From contig NZ_AFWT01000030.1 of the NCBI RefSeq assembly GCF_000224065.1, positions 1-54,968 of the forward strand: a DNA stretch of 54,968 nucleotides, in the 5' to 3' direction. The translations under genes and the position numbers were made by a program. Of this stretch, positions 17,891 to 26,009 are shown in pieces (position 1 is the first letter of the stretch; each line of letters begins with the position of its first letter). The DNA comes from Thiorhodococcus drewsii AZ1. GTDB taxonomy: Bacteria; Pseudomonadota; Gammaproteobacteria; Chromatiales; Chromatiaceae. Below the pieces are notes generated by a model that searched no databases, was not told the origin of the DNA, and saw only the letters and a list, made by a program, of their open reading frames with translations.

Positions 17891-18685
17891 CTATCGCACG
17901 AACAGCTCGTCGAAGAAGGACTGCATCCGCAGCCAAGAACGACGGTCGGCCTGGGGATCGTACCGGAGGTTATCGATACCGTAGTCACCGGCATTCGGAC
18001 TGGTGAAGCTGTGTCTCACGCCGCCATAGATGTCCATTTCCCAGTTGGCTTCGGCGGCCTCCAGCTTGTTTTGGAAGTTGGAGACGACCTCCGGCGACAC
18101 GAAGCTGTCCGCATTGCCGTGCAATACCAGGATCTTAGCGGCGATGTGCCCTTTGGATTCCTCGGGCGCGGCCGGTAGGGAACCGTGGAAGCTCACGACG
18201 CCCTTGAGCTCGGCGCCACCATAGGCCATTTGCAACACGGTCCCGCCACCGAAGCAATAGCCGATCGCGGCAATCTGACCGGGCTCGACCAGGTCGCTCG
18301 CCATCAACTGTTTCAAACCGAGGCCGGCGCGCTCGCGCCACAGATCCACGTCCGCCGTGACCTCCTGCATCCAGTCCCGAGCCTGATCCGGTGTGTCGGT
18401 CACACGACCGTCGCCGTACATATCGGCGGCGAAGGCGACATAGCCAAGCTCGGCGAGCATCCGCGCCCGTTCCTTGGCATAGTCGTTCAGCCCCCACCAC
18501 TCATGGATCAGCAGGACACCCGGTCGCTTACCGGTCGTGGCATCGTCCCAGAAGAGATAGCCGGTCAAATGGGTGCCATGGTCTTCGTACTCGATGGGCT
18601 TTGATTGAACCTCGGCCTGAGCCTGGGCGGTGACGAAGAGGCTTGCTGCAAACAACGACGAGAGTACGGCGATGCGATGACGCAT
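17891..18685 (-). CDS. Exported dienelactone-hydrolase-family alpha/beta hydrolase
   Basis: The 264-residue protein starts with a signal peptide (MRHRIAVLSSLFAASLFVTAQAQA), so it is probably periplasmic. Family motifs are LLIHEWWGLNDYAKERARML, the nucleophile elbow IGYCFGGG (Cys nucleophile typical of dienelactone hydrolases), LHGNADSFVSPEVV carrying the acid residue, and GVRHSFTSP with the catalytic His. The natural substrate is unknown; most secreted members are not true dienelactone hydrolases. It is divergent from arfB. Confidence 0.87.
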   Translation of the reverse strand: MRHRIAVLSSLFAASLFVTAQAQAEVQSKPIEYEDHGTHLTGYLFWDDATTGKRPGVLLIHEWWGLNDYAKERARMLAELGYVAFAADMYGDGRVTDTPDQARDWMQEVTADVDLWRERAGLGLKQLMASDLVEPGQIAAIGYCFGGGTVLQMAYGGAELKGVVSFHGSLPAAPEESKGHIAAKILVLHGNADSFVSPEVVSNFQNKLEAAEANWEMDIYGGVRHSFTSPNAGDYGIDNLRYDPQADRRSWLRMQSFFDELFVR

Positions 18686-18824
18686 GGTCTTTCTCCTGAA
18701 TGGCGTTGAGAAACAACGTTAGCTGGCGGAGATTCCGCCCCGAGACTTGATGCTGGCGCGCGCGACGGGCAAGCTGCCGCCCTTCATTCTGTCCACCCAC
18801 CTTCAAGGACACCCTGTTTTCGAC

Positions 18825-19247
18825 ATGCTTCACATCACGCAGCACATTCAGATCGACGAATCCGAACTGAGCGAGCGCTTCACCCGCTCCCCCGGACCTG
18901 GCGGTCAGAACGTCAATAAGGTCGAAACAGCCGTTCAGCTGCGATTCGATGCAGCGGGATCAAGGGCGCTGACGGAGGACGTCCGTCAGCGATTGCGTCG
19001 ACTGGCCGGGCGCCGGATCGACAGCGCAGGTGTCATCACGATCGAGGCGCACCGCTTCCGCACCCGCGAGCGCAACCGGGAGGATGCGCGAGAGCGTCTC
19101 GCACAACTCATCCGCCAGGCCAGCCATCGGCCGAAAACGCGCATCGGCACCCGGCCGACACGCGCCTCCAAGGAACGACGCCTGGACAGCAAACGCCGTA
19201 CCTCGGCGAAGAAGCGTGGCCGTCAATCTCGACCGAGCGAGGACTGA
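18825..19247 (+). CDS. arfB: Alternative ribosome-rescue factor ArfB (YaeJ), GGQ peptidyl-tRNA hydrolase
   Basis: The 140-residue protein carries the release-factor loop RSPGPGGQNVNKVETAVQLR with GGQ at 26-28, and a very basic C-terminal tail (KERRLDSKRRTSAKKRGRQ) that enters the empty mRNA channel of stalled ribosomes. It hydrolyses peptidyl-tRNA on non-stop complexes. I chose ATG 18825 because MLHITQHIQIDESEL is the family start; an in-frame ATG at 18747 would add 26 unconserved residues. Confidence 0.92.
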   Translation: MLHITQHIQIDESELSERFTRSPGPGGQNVNKVETAVQLRFDAAGSRALTEDVRQRLRRLAGRRIDSAGVITIEAHRFRTRERNREDARERLAQLIRQASHRPKTRIGTRPTRASKERRLDSKRRTSAKKRGRQSRPSED

Positions 19248-19359
19248 GCGACCATCAGGCGTCGACTCGGCATCGATCGGGCGCATCGCAGCACACCTCC
19301 GCTTTTCGACTGGATGCGCACACCGACCGAATCGCGCCCAGTTTCGACGCCCTGGCCTC

Positions 19360-19851
19360 CTACATGGCCATATCCAGCTCGTCCTGCACCTTGGCCAAGC
19401 CAGCGAGGGCACAGGCCTCGTCGGTCTCGCCATCCGGCGCACCGCTCACCCCGATCCCCGCAACCAGTGAAGAGCCGCCCACGAGCACCGGCACGCCGCC
19501 GGCCGACATCACCAATCCCTTGACCCGCCCGACCGGAGTGTCGGCCCTCGCGCTCATGGCCGAGGTCGCCGCATTGAAGTTGACGGCCGTATAGGCCTTC
19601 ATCCGGCTGATGCGCAGGGTGATGGGGGATGCAATGGTGTCGCGCAGGCTCACCTGCACGTTGCCCTCCCGATCGACCACGGTCACCCCGATCTGGATAC
19701 CCTTCTCACGGCAGGCGGCAACCGCGCCCTCGGCGATCTGTATCGCCGTGTCGAGCGACAGCCGCTTGAGCAAAATCACCATCGGCTCCTCGGCCTGCGC
19801 GGCACCAACCGCACACAGAAGCCCCATCACACCAAGCAATCGTCTCACCAT
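19360..19851 (-). CDS. Exported GlcG/HbpS-family protein
   Basis: This 163-residue protein has a signal peptide (MVRRLLGVMGLLCAVGAAQA). It then has the GlcG/HbpS fold signature: LDTAIQIAEGAVAACREKG, VTVVDREGNVQVSLRD, RMKAYTAVNF, GGVPVLVGGSSLVAGIGVSG and DEACALAGL. Related proteins include haem-binding HbpS, but many members have no known ligand. GAAGGA precedes the ATG at 19851. It lies 76 bases downstream of ispG on the same strand and may be cotranscribed. Confidence 0.85.
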   Translation of the reverse strand: MVRRLLGVMGLLCAVGAAQAEEPMVILLKRLSLDTAIQIAEGAVAACREKGIQIGVTVVDREGNVQVSLRDTIASPITLRISRMKAYTAVNFNAATSAMSARADTPVGRVKGLVMSAGGVPVLVGGSSLVAGIGVSGAPDGETDEACALAGLAKVQDELDMAM

Positions 19852-19927
19852 CGGTCCTTCTCCATCGGTTGTGGGAATGCTGACGCGGATGAGCGCGCGG
19901 TCGCCCGGAGCAGTTCGAGCCGCGCTC

Positions 19928-21169
19928 TCAGCCTCGGGATTGCACGCCGTAGTGCGTTTCGATGTAGTCGTCGACCATACGCTTGAACTGATCGGCGATC
20001 CCCTCGCCCTTGAGGGTCGCAACCTTCTCGCCATCGACATAGACCGGGGCCGAGGGGCGCTCGCCGCTGCCCGGCAAACTGATGCCGATGTTGGCGTTCT
20101 TGCTCTCGCCCGGCCCGTTCACCACACAGCCCATCACCGCGACCTGCATGCTCTCGACACCCGGATAGCGGTTACGCCACTCGGGCATCTGATCGCGCAG
20201 ATAGGCCTGAATGTTCTGGGCCAGATGCTGGAAGGTATCGCTGGTCGTGCGACCACACCCCGGACAGGCCGTGACCATGGGGGCGAAAGAGCGAAATCCC
20301 ATGGACTGCAGGATCTCCTGGGCGACCTGGACCTCTCGGGTCCGTGCCTCGCCGGGCGCCGGGGTCAGGGAGACGCGAATGGTGTCGCCGATGCCTTCCT
20401 GGAGCAGCACCGCGAGCGCGGCCGTCGAGGCTACGATACCCTTGGAGCCCATGCCCGCCTCGGTCAGGCCCAGATGCAGCGCGAAATCGCCGCGATCGGC
20501 CAGCATCCGATAGACCGAGATCAGCTCCTGAACGCCGCTCATCTTGCACGAGAGGATGATGTGATCCCTCGGAAGCCCGATCTGCACGGCGCGCTCGGCG
20601 CTGGAGATGGCCGACTCGACCATGGCCTCATGCATGATGCGCTCAGCCGATTTCGGCTGTGCCGCGCGGGCGTTCTCGTCCATCAGACGGACGACGACCT
20701 CCTGGTCGAGACTGCCTCCGTTGACACCGATGCGCACCGGACGGTCGTAGCGACAGGCCAGCTCGATCATGGTCGCAAACTGGCTATCCTTCTTCTCGCC
20801 CTTACCGACGTTGCCCGGATTGATGCGGTACTTGGCGAGTGCCTCGGCGCACTCCGGGTAGTCCGCCAGCAGACGATGGCCGTTGAAATGGAAGTCACCC
20901 ACCAGAGGCACCTCGCAGCCCTGGGCGGCGAGCGCATCGCGAATCACCGGAACCGCCTTGGCCGCCGATTCGTGATTCACCGTGATACGCACCAGCTCCG
21001 ATCCCGCGCGCGCCAGCTCCGCGATCTGGCGGACCGTCGACTCGATGTCGCCGGTATCCGTATTAGTCATGGACTGAACCACGACCGGCGCACCGCCCCC
21101 GATGGTGATCGGGCCGACGGAGACTGGAAGGGTTTTGCGTCTTTGGATGGGGTCTAGAACTGGGCTCAT
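19928..21169 (-). CDS. ispG: 4-hydroxy-3-methylbut-2-enyl diphosphate synthase
   Basis: The 413-residue protein is a complete IspG/GcpE. It begins [19 protein letters not shown], with [26 protein letters not shown], the iron-sulfur cysteines in [14 protein letters not shown] and the second site [18 protein letters not shown]. It performs the reductive ring opening of methylerythritol cyclodiphosphate to HMBPP in the MEP isoprenoid pathway. It is the two-domain bacterial form without the plant insert. Confidence 0.97.
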   Translation of the reverse strand: MSPVLDPIQRRKTLPVSVGPITIGGGAPVVVQSMTNTDTGDIESTVRQIAELARAGSELVRITVNHESAAKAVPVIRDALAAQGCEVPLVGDFHFNGHRLLADYPECAEALAKYRINPGNVGKGEKKDSQFATMIELACRYDRPVRIGVNGGSLDQEVVVRLMDENARAAQPKSAERIMHEAMVESAISSAERAVQIGLPRDHIILSCKMSGVQELISVYRMLADRGDFALHLGLTEAGMGSKGIVASTAALAVLLQEGIGDTIRVSLTPAPGEARTREVQVAQEILQSMGFRSFAPMVTACPGCGRTTSDTFQHLAQNIQAYLRDQMPEWRNRYPGVESMQVAVMGCVVNGPGESKNANIGISLPGSGERPSAPVYVDGEKVATLKGEGIADQFKRMVDDYIETHYGVQSRG

Positions 21170-21307
21170 GGTGCCTTTTCCGCGAGGGATTCGCTGATAT
21201 GTGAATGATTGTAGTCTGACAGTTGAACGCGACTCGGAAACAGACGGAGTTTGCCTGGTTTCAACGACCTGGCATCTCGGATGGACCGGAGTCGACTGGA
21301 TCGCCGC

Positions 21308-22162
21308 TCAGGAGAGCGGCGAACGCAATCCGCCAATGATCGCCAAATAGTCCGGATCTGTCTGCGGGATGATCCCATGCCGGATCAGGAAATCGATAAT
21401 CACGAGATTGCAGTTGAGCTTGAACTCGCCGGTATCGCGCACGAGATCTCGGACCTCCTCGACCGGCAGACGGTAGAAGGCCTCGACCTCGCCGTCGGTA
21501 CAGCGGGGCTCGAAATCCTCGGGCAGCTCCAGGTCGTAGCAGTACATGACGTCCGGCTTGAGTCCCCGCTCGGAATCCCGGCAGTAGGTCACGGCACCGA
21601 CGGGCACGGCCCGATCGGCCAGTTCCGGTGGCATACCCGCCTCCTCGGCGCACTCCTTGCGCAGGTTCTCGACCAGGGTCAGCTCGAACGGCAGTCCGCC
21701 CGCAACCAGATTGTCCAGATATCCCGGATAGAGCCGTCGATCTGCCGCACGTCGACCGACCCACATCTCGATCCCCTTGGGGGTGCGCACGAATCCGTTC
21801 AGATGCTGCCCGAAGGCCCGCATCCCGAAAAAGGGCGCGCAGGCCCGATCCACCAGACAGATGGCCCGATCCCGATTGCCCGAGGTCACCGGATAGCGCT
21901 CGCCGTGGAGATGCGAGAGCACGCCCTCCTCCACCAGTTGTCGCACCAGATCGGCCAACAACGCCGTGCGGCCATCGAAATCGTTCGGGGCATGGGTCCA
22001 ATGCACCGCCGTATCGGAAACCGCGAACTGCTTGGGCCAGCGCCGTAGCTGATCGACTGCGGCATGGCGCAGCATACCGATGCGCTCGCCGTCGAGCAGA
22101 AAGGGAACGAAATCGCCCGGATTCCAGGCATTGCAGGCTTGAATCTTATCGAGAAAGCTCAT
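21308..22162 (-). CDS. DUF4743/Nudix hydrolase
   Basis: The 284-residue protein has an N-terminal DUF4743-like region (about 1-120, FVPFLLDGERIGMLRHAAVD) and a Nudix domain whose box is GGLPFELTLVENLRKECAEEAGM-like. The box core ENLRKECAEEAG retains the metal-binding EE, but the upstream Glu and the Arg of the canonical motif are replaced by Leu and Lys, as in the plant/yeast thiamine-diphosphate-related relatives. The likely role is hydrolysis of damaged thiamine diphosphate-like or nucleotide compounds; I infer this from the family. GGAG lies 6 bases before the ATG. It is 45 bases after mazG. Confidence 0.8.
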   Translation of the reverse strand: MSFLDKIQACNAWNPGDFVPFLLDGERIGMLRHAAVDQLRRWPKQFAVSDTAVHWTHAPNDFDGRTALLADLVRQLVEEGVLSHLHGERYPVTSGNRDRAICLVDRACAPFFGMRAFGQHLNGFVRTPKGIEMWVGRRAADRRLYPGYLDNLVAGGLPFELTLVENLRKECAEEAGMPPELADRAVPVGAVTYCRDSERGLKPDVMYCYDLELPEDFEPRCTDGEVEAFYRLPVEEVRDLVRDTGEFKLNCNLVIIDFLIRHGIIPQTDPDYLAIIGGLRSPLS

Positions 22163-22207
22163 CGAAACTCCGAATGAGACGCCGCCCCGAGGCGGTCAAC
22201 CTCGGTA

Positions 22208-23011
22208 TCACTGCGGATCCGTCTTCTTGGCGCGTTCCCAGAGACGCTCCATCTCGTCGCGAACCTCGACACCAGGCTCCAGGCCCTGCTCGGCCAGCCC
22301 CGACTCGACCTTGGCGAAGCGCGACTCGAAACGATGATTCGCCGCCCGCAAGGCCTGCTCGGCGTCCACCCCGAGATGACGCGCCAGATTTACGCAGGAG
22401 AACAGCAGATCGCCGACCTCATGGACGCGCTCGGAAAACGGTAGATCCTCGGTCAGGGTCTCGCGGCACTCGTCGAGCTCCTCGGCAACCTTGTCGAGAA
22501 CCCCATCGACCGAGTCCCAGTCGAAACCGACCCGTGCAGCGCGTTTCTGCAACTTTTCGGACCGAATCAGAGCCGGCAGCGCCTGGGCCACGCCAGCCAG
22601 GGCGCCCGTCTCTACAGCGCTGGATTTCGCCTCGCGCTCACCGGCCTTGATGCGTTCCCAACTGGCGTGCACCGCCTCGGGACTACCGAGATCCTGATCG
22701 TCGAAGACATGCGGATGACGGCGGATCATCTTGTCGCAGATGGATCGCACCACCTGATGGAAATCGAAATGCCCTCCCTCCTCGGCCATGCGCGAGTGGA
22801 AGACCACTTGGAGCAGAAGATCGCCCAACTCGTCGCGCAGCGCGGGCATGTCCGACTGCTCGATCGCCTCGGCGACCTCGTAGGCCTCCTCCAGGGTATA
22901 GGGCAGGATACTGGCGAAGGTCTGCTTCAGATCCCAGGGACAGCCGTCCCTCGGATCGCGCAGCCGCGCCATGATGCCAAGCAAATCCTCGATGGAAGCG
23001 TCTCGATCCAT
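22208..23011 (-). CDS. mazG: Nucleoside triphosphate pyrophosphohydrolase MazG
   Basis: This 267-residue protein has the two-domain MazG pattern: LRDPRDGCPWDLKQTFASI, the metal-binding LEEAYEVAEAIE and DELGDLLLQVVFHSRMAEE, and the second repeat ELDECRETL with EVGDLLFSCVNLARHLG. MazG removes non-canonical or excess NTPs and modulates ppGpp in E. coli. It precedes the Nudix gene, another nucleotide-cleansing type enzyme, on the same strand. The 226 bases between this start and the tRNA promoter show nothing else. Confidence 0.93.
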   Translation of the reverse strand: MDRDASIEDLLGIMARLRDPRDGCPWDLKQTFASILPYTLEEAYEVAEAIEQSDMPALRDELGDLLLQVVFHSRMAEEGGHFDFHQVVRSICDKMIRRHPHVFDDQDLGSPEAVHASWERIKAGEREAKSSAVETGALAGVAQALPALIRSEKLQKRAARVGFDWDSVDGVLDKVAEELDECRETLTEDLPFSERVHEVGDLLFSCVNLARHLGVDAEQALRAANHRFESRFAKVESGLAEQGLEPGVEVRDEMERLWERAKKTDPQ

Positions 23012-23237
23012 AGATCCGAAAGCAGAAGGCGAACCGCGCCGAAAACCGGCTCGGTTGGCATGGTAAGGAAGCCATCAGGGCAAGACGAAACCCGAATCCG
23101 ACTCAGGAACTCAAGTTCATGCCCGAATGGTAGCGGAAGGCCCCACCGACGGTCTATGCCGCAAGCAGAACGTCTCCGCACACTCTAAAGCACGTACAAG
23201 CCATCCGCCCGGACTCACCGAGAATGGCAAAAAATAT

Positions 23238-23266
23238 TTGACAGGACAATCTCGGAAAAAGATAAT
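23238..23266 (+). promoter_or_regulatory. Sigma-70 promoter for tandem tRNA-Arg genes
   Basis: TTGACA at 23238-23243 and GATAAT at 23261-23266 are separated by 17 bases, near-ideal for sigma-70. A GC-rich discriminator (GCGCAGC) follows, as in stringently controlled stable-RNA promoters. The first tRNA begins 59 bases after the -10. Confidence 0.85.
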
Positions 23267-23325
23267 GCGCAGCTCGACGATTGATCGACGCATCTTATAT
23301 GCGAAATCACACATCGTTGAACTAT

Positions 23326-23402
23326 GCGCCCGTAGCTCAGCTGGATAGAGTACCTGGCTACGAACCAGGTGGTCGGGAGTTCGAATCTCTCCGGGCGCGC
23401 CA
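23326..23402 (+). tRNA. tRNA-Arg(ACG), copy 1
   Basis: The 77-base gene has a complete cloverleaf. The acceptor GCGCCCG pairs with CGGGCGC, the anticodon stem is CCTGG/CCAGG around CTACGAA with anticodon ACG at 23360-23362, the T-arm is GGGAG-TTCGAAT-CTCTC, and CCA is encoded. The wobble A should be deaminated to inosine to read CGU, CGC and CGA. An identical copy starts 58 bases downstream. Confidence 0.97.
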
Positions 23403-23460
23403 TACATTGCGATGGCTTGAATGGATGACAGGCCATCTGAATGAAAGATCAAAGCACAAT

Positions 23461-23537
23461 GCGCCCGTAGCTCAGCTGGATAGAGTACCTGGCTACGAAC
23501 CAGGTGGTCGGGAGTTCGAATCTCTCCGGGCGCGCCA
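23461..23537 (+). tRNA. tRNA-Arg(ACG), copy 2
   Basis: This gene is base-for-base identical to the copy at 23326-23402, anticodon ACG at 23495-23497 and encoded CCA. The 58-base spacer lacks a promoter-like pair, so both are likely cut from one transcript ending at the terminator at 23547-23580. Confidence 0.97.
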
Positions 23538-23546
23538 AATTCGAAT

Positions 23547-23580
23547 AAAGGCCCAACATCAAATTGATGTTGGGCCTTTT
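23547..23580 (+). terminator. Rho-independent terminator of the tRNA-Arg operon
   Basis: AAAGGCCCAACATC and GATGTTGGGCCTTT form a perfect 14-bp stem around AAATT, ending in TTTT. It starts 10 bases after the second tRNA CCA. It marks the border between housekeeping and accessory DNA. Confidence 0.93.
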
Positions 23581-23644
23581 GCGTTTCCGGTGCCCTCAAG
23601 CCACACACCGTCCTGGCGCCAATCTCCAAATCACAACAGCGCAG

Positions 23645-24340
23645 ACAGTCTGCGACATCTTCTGCGCCACGGATCTGCATGCGGACATAGTCAAGCGTCT
23701 GCTGGACGCGCTCATCCGCCGCAGGAGCTGGAGCAGCTCTGGGGTGTCGAGCCAGGCAAGTTGCACCAGCATCTGCATCAGCTCGGCCCACGTCGGGCCG
23801 GAGACTTCATCCGGACACAGGCCAACCTGATCCAACAGCTCGCCGAGGTCAGCGCCCTCCTCGGCTCCGAGCACTATCCACTCATCTCGGACCACAAGGA
23901 CGAGCTGCTGGTCCGCGATCAGAGCTACGGCGACCACGCCAAGCCCGAGGACTATCTGGACAGCTTCAACACCTTCATCAGGGACCAGCTGAATCAGTCC
24001 GTCGCACTGGCCGTCGTCGTCAACCTCCGCGCGACCTGACCCGCGAGCAGCTCAAGGAGGTGCGCCTACTCTTGGACCGGAACGGATTCTCCGAGGCCAA
24101 GCTCAAGACCGCCTGGCGCAACCAGAGCAACCAGGACATCGCGGCTACGCCTCCCATAACTGGACACCCGTGCAACGCAAATGGCTGCAGCAGCTGGCCA
24201 AGCAGCTGGCCTTCGAGACCATCGTCGACCGCCGGTTCGTCAATGCGCGTTTTGCCGACAAGGGCGGCGCAAGACAGCTCGACAAAGTGCTGGATGAGAT
24301 TGATGAGATTGCGGATCATCTCTGGCAACAACCAGCGTGA
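23645..24340 (+). pseudogene. Type I restriction subunit HsdR, decayed C-terminal remnant
   Basis: Homology to the C-terminal helical part of HsdR runs through several frames. One segment includes HPLISDHKDELL-like and YLDSFNTFIRDQLNQSVAL, stopping at 24037-24039. Homology resumes one frame over as DLTREQLKEVRLLLDRNGFS and AWRNQSNQDIAA. It then jumps, apparently after losing about 35 residues, to SHNWTPVQRKWLQQLAKQLA and LDKVLDEIDEIADHLWQQPA with a stop at 24338-24340. The motor and nuclease domains are absent. The left limit is approximate. This is a dead gene from a type I restriction-modification locus. Confidence 0.8.
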
Positions 24341-24410
24341 TTCGGTATACCAATGGCTCATTGCGCCGCATCCGTGCGCGGGCGCCACATCACCTGTATC
24401 GATCCAAAGC

Positions 24411-24438
24411 TTGACTTGAGCGGCACAAGGCGTACAAA
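24411..24438 (+). promoter_or_regulatory. Candidate promoter of the HTH-nucleotidyltransferase pair
   Basis: TTGACT at 24411-24416 and TACAAA at 24433-24438 are 16 bases apart. The palindrome at 24443-24460 covers the expected start site, and the ATG at 24488 follows. The elements are plausible but not perfect. Confidence 0.5.
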
Positions 24439-24442
24439 TGTC

Positions 24443-24460
24443 CGCTGTTCGCGAACAGCG
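24443..24460. promoter_or_regulatory. 18-bp perfect palindrome, probable autoregulatory operator
   Basis: CGCTGTTCGCGAACAGCG is a perfect dyad, 4 bases past the -10 element and 27 bases before the HTH gene. A dimeric repressor bound here would block the promoter, as is common when the first gene of a pair encodes an HTH protein. The binding is inferred. Confidence 0.55.
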
Positions 24461-24487
24461 AACGCGACGCCTACCCTGCCCCTTGCC

Positions 24488-25129
24488 ATGAAGAGCCAAG
24501 ACATCGTGCTGCTGCTCAAGCTCGTGACGCAACGTCAGTCGCGTGCCCAGCAACAGCTCGCCCGGACCCAGGCTCAGCTGGGACCCCTGCCGCACGACTG
24601 GCAAGGCTGGGAGCAAGAGGATGGCACTGTCATCGACGACCCGGACCAGACGAAAGCGCCCGAGAGGGCACTGACCATTCGCGGCCTTGAGTCCTCCCTG
24701 CATCTGAGCAAGAGCGAGATCAGCCAGTCATTGCGCCGGTCCATGGCCGTGGGGCTAGCCATGCGCTCGCGCTCGGACGGCCTGCCGCAAGCCAACGTCG
24801 GCGCCTTGCTCCAATTCATCATCTACGGTCTCAAATACGTGTTCCCCGCGACACCCGCGAGAGTGGTGCGTGGTATTCCAACCGGCTTCTCAGCTCCAGT
24901 GCTGCGCGGGGCCGTTGCCGGGGCCGAGCAATGGGTGTGGTCCGATCCGCTGGGCACCGCCTCCGGGCAGACCATTGCCCCCCTCTACCGCTCCGTACCC
25001 AAGGCCGTCAGACAGGATGCACAGCTCTACACCATGCTGGCGTTGATCGATGCCATACGCCTCGGTCGGGCACGCGAGCAATCCGAGGCCACCCGCATCC
25101 TTGAAACGCTGCTGCAGCCGCCGCGATGA
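24488..25129 (+). CDS. Helix-turn-helix regulator paired with a nucleotidyltransferase (antitoxin-like)
   Basis: From ATG 24488 the protein has 213 residues. It begins MKSQDIVLLLKLVTQRQSR; a winged-HTH-like segment is about 70-100 (LESSLHLSKSEISQSLRRSM), and the conserved C-terminal part has LKYVFPATPARVVRGIPTGF and QDAQLYTMLALIDAIRLGRA. I know this family as companions of nucleotidyltransferase genes, often inside type I restriction-modification loci. About 25-60 looks like an insertion relative to shorter relatives. The stop overlaps the next ATG by four bases. A promoter and palindromic operator lie just upstream. An AbiEi-like antitoxin role is inferred only from this arrangement. Confidence 0.7.
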   Translation: MKSQDIVLLLKLVTQRQSRAQQQLARTQAQLGPLPHDWQGWEQEDGTVIDDPDQTKAPERALTIRGLESSLHLSKSEISQSLRRSMAVGLAMRSRSDGLPQANVGALLQFIIYGLKYVFPATPARVVRGIPTGFSAPVLRGAVAGAEQWVWSDPLGTASGQTIAPLYRSVPKAVRQDAQLYTMLALIDAIRLGRAREQSEATRILETLLQPPR

Positions 25130-25836
25130 GCGACATCGAGCAAAAACAACGCGACATGCTCCTGCGGGTCGCCCGGGCCTTGCCGCCGGATCTGATCGAG
25201 CGCATGGCCTTCGTCGGCGGCTCCACCACGGCGCTCCTGCTGAACGACCCCATTGCACGTCAAGGCGTTCGCTATACGCTGGACGTCGACCTCATCGTAG
25301 GTACCGAGGGGCGCGGACATTGGACCAGAATCCAGGACCGACTGCGCCAATGCGGATTCAGCGAATCCCCGGAGGACGACGTCATTTGCCGGATGCGCCT
25401 CGGCGAGCTGATCGTCGACTTCATGCCCACCGAAGCCAGCATCCTGGGCTTCACCAATCGCTGGTACCGCCGGGCATTGGAGACCTCGCAGACCTACCGT
25501 CTGGACCACGACCTTTGCATCAACCTGCTCGACCCCGTCTACTTCGTCGCCACCAAGCTGGAGGCATTCAAGGGACGGGGCAACGAGGATCTCCTGCGCA
25601 GTCACGACCTGGAAGACATCATCACCCTGGTCGACGGACGCAAGCCGCTCGGTGACGAGATCGCCTCGACCGACCAGGACGTCAGTACCTACATCGCCCA
25701 AGAATTCGCCCGCCTGCTGCGACATCCAGACTTCGACTACGCCATCGCCGGAAACATCACCGACCCTGGCCGTGCCGACATCGTCTGGGAGCGCTGGCGG
25801 CGCATTGCCCAAGAAAACGAGCACGACAGCCCATGA
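25126..25836 (+). CDS. Nucleotidyltransferase-fold protein (AbiEii/DUF6036-like), possible toxin
   Basis: The 236-residue protein carries the minimal nucleotidyltransferase core: AFVGGSTTALLL (GG-S) followed by YTLDVDLIVGT with two Asp of the metal site, then MRLGELIVDFMP with a possible third. The central LLDPVYFVATKLEAFKGRG is typical of the AbiEii/DUF6036 group. Such enzymes pair with an HTH antitoxin in AbiE type IV toxin-antitoxin systems and can add nucleotides to RNA. It overlaps the regulator upstream and the hsdM start downstream by four bases each, so all were one operon. The protein appears intact although both flanking hsd genes are broken. Confidence 0.72.
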   Translation: MSDIEQKQRDMLLRVARALPPDLIERMAFVGGSTTALLLNDPIARQGVRYTLDVDLIVGTEGRGHWTRIQDRLRQCGFSESPEDDVICRMRLGELIVDFMPTEASILGFTNRWYRRALETSQTYRLDHDLCINLLDPVYFVATKLEAFKGRGNEDLLRSHDLEDIITLVDGRKPLGDEIASTDQDVSTYIAQEFARLLRHPDFDYAIAGNITDPGRADIVWERWRRIAQENEHDSP

Positions 25837-26009
25837 CAGACAACCACATCGTCCAAAAGCTATGGAGTCTCTGCGACGTCCTGCGCGACGACGGCATCAG
25901 GGAGTGGTGTTCGGATAGGCAAAGCACATCTCATTACACACATCTTGACACTTGGCCAGACCCGCCAGTGGATACGCCTCGCTCCACTCGCGCGCAACGA
26001 AATAGTTGA
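25833..26009 (+). pseudogene. Type I modification subunit HsdM, truncated after about 22 codons
   Basis: The ATG overlaps the nucleotidyltransferase stop (ATGA). The first residues, MTDNHIVQKLWSLCDVLRDD, are the standard HsdM opening, where the family continues with a GITY..Y..EL..LLFLKM-like helix. Instead, from about 25900, the sequence departs (REWCSDRQSTSHY) and stops at 26009. No methylase motif or downstream hsdM piece is present. The break lies next to the copy of the putative IS end at 25927-25946. Confidence 0.7.
25927..25946 (-). repeat. Inverse copy of the putative IS end at 118-137
   Basis: The reverse complement of these 20 bases equals 118-137, which lies directly after the IS4-type transposase stop. 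It sits about 30 bases after hsdM homology is lost. If it is an IS terminus, the element body would extend toward higher coordinates. Confidence 0.4.

Noticed and set aside
19610-21157. Plus-strand frame of 515 codons
   Set aside because: It is antisense to ispG, which carries complete catalytic motifs on the minus strand.
23326-23537. Tandem 77-base repeat considered as a CRISPR-like or IS repeat
   Set aside because: Both units fold as complete tRNA-Arg genes with CCA; there are only two units.
24353-24487. Upstream extension of the HTH gene from an ATG at 24353
   Set aside because: It would place the promoter and palindrome inside the coding region, and MKSQDIVLLLKL at 24488 is the family start.
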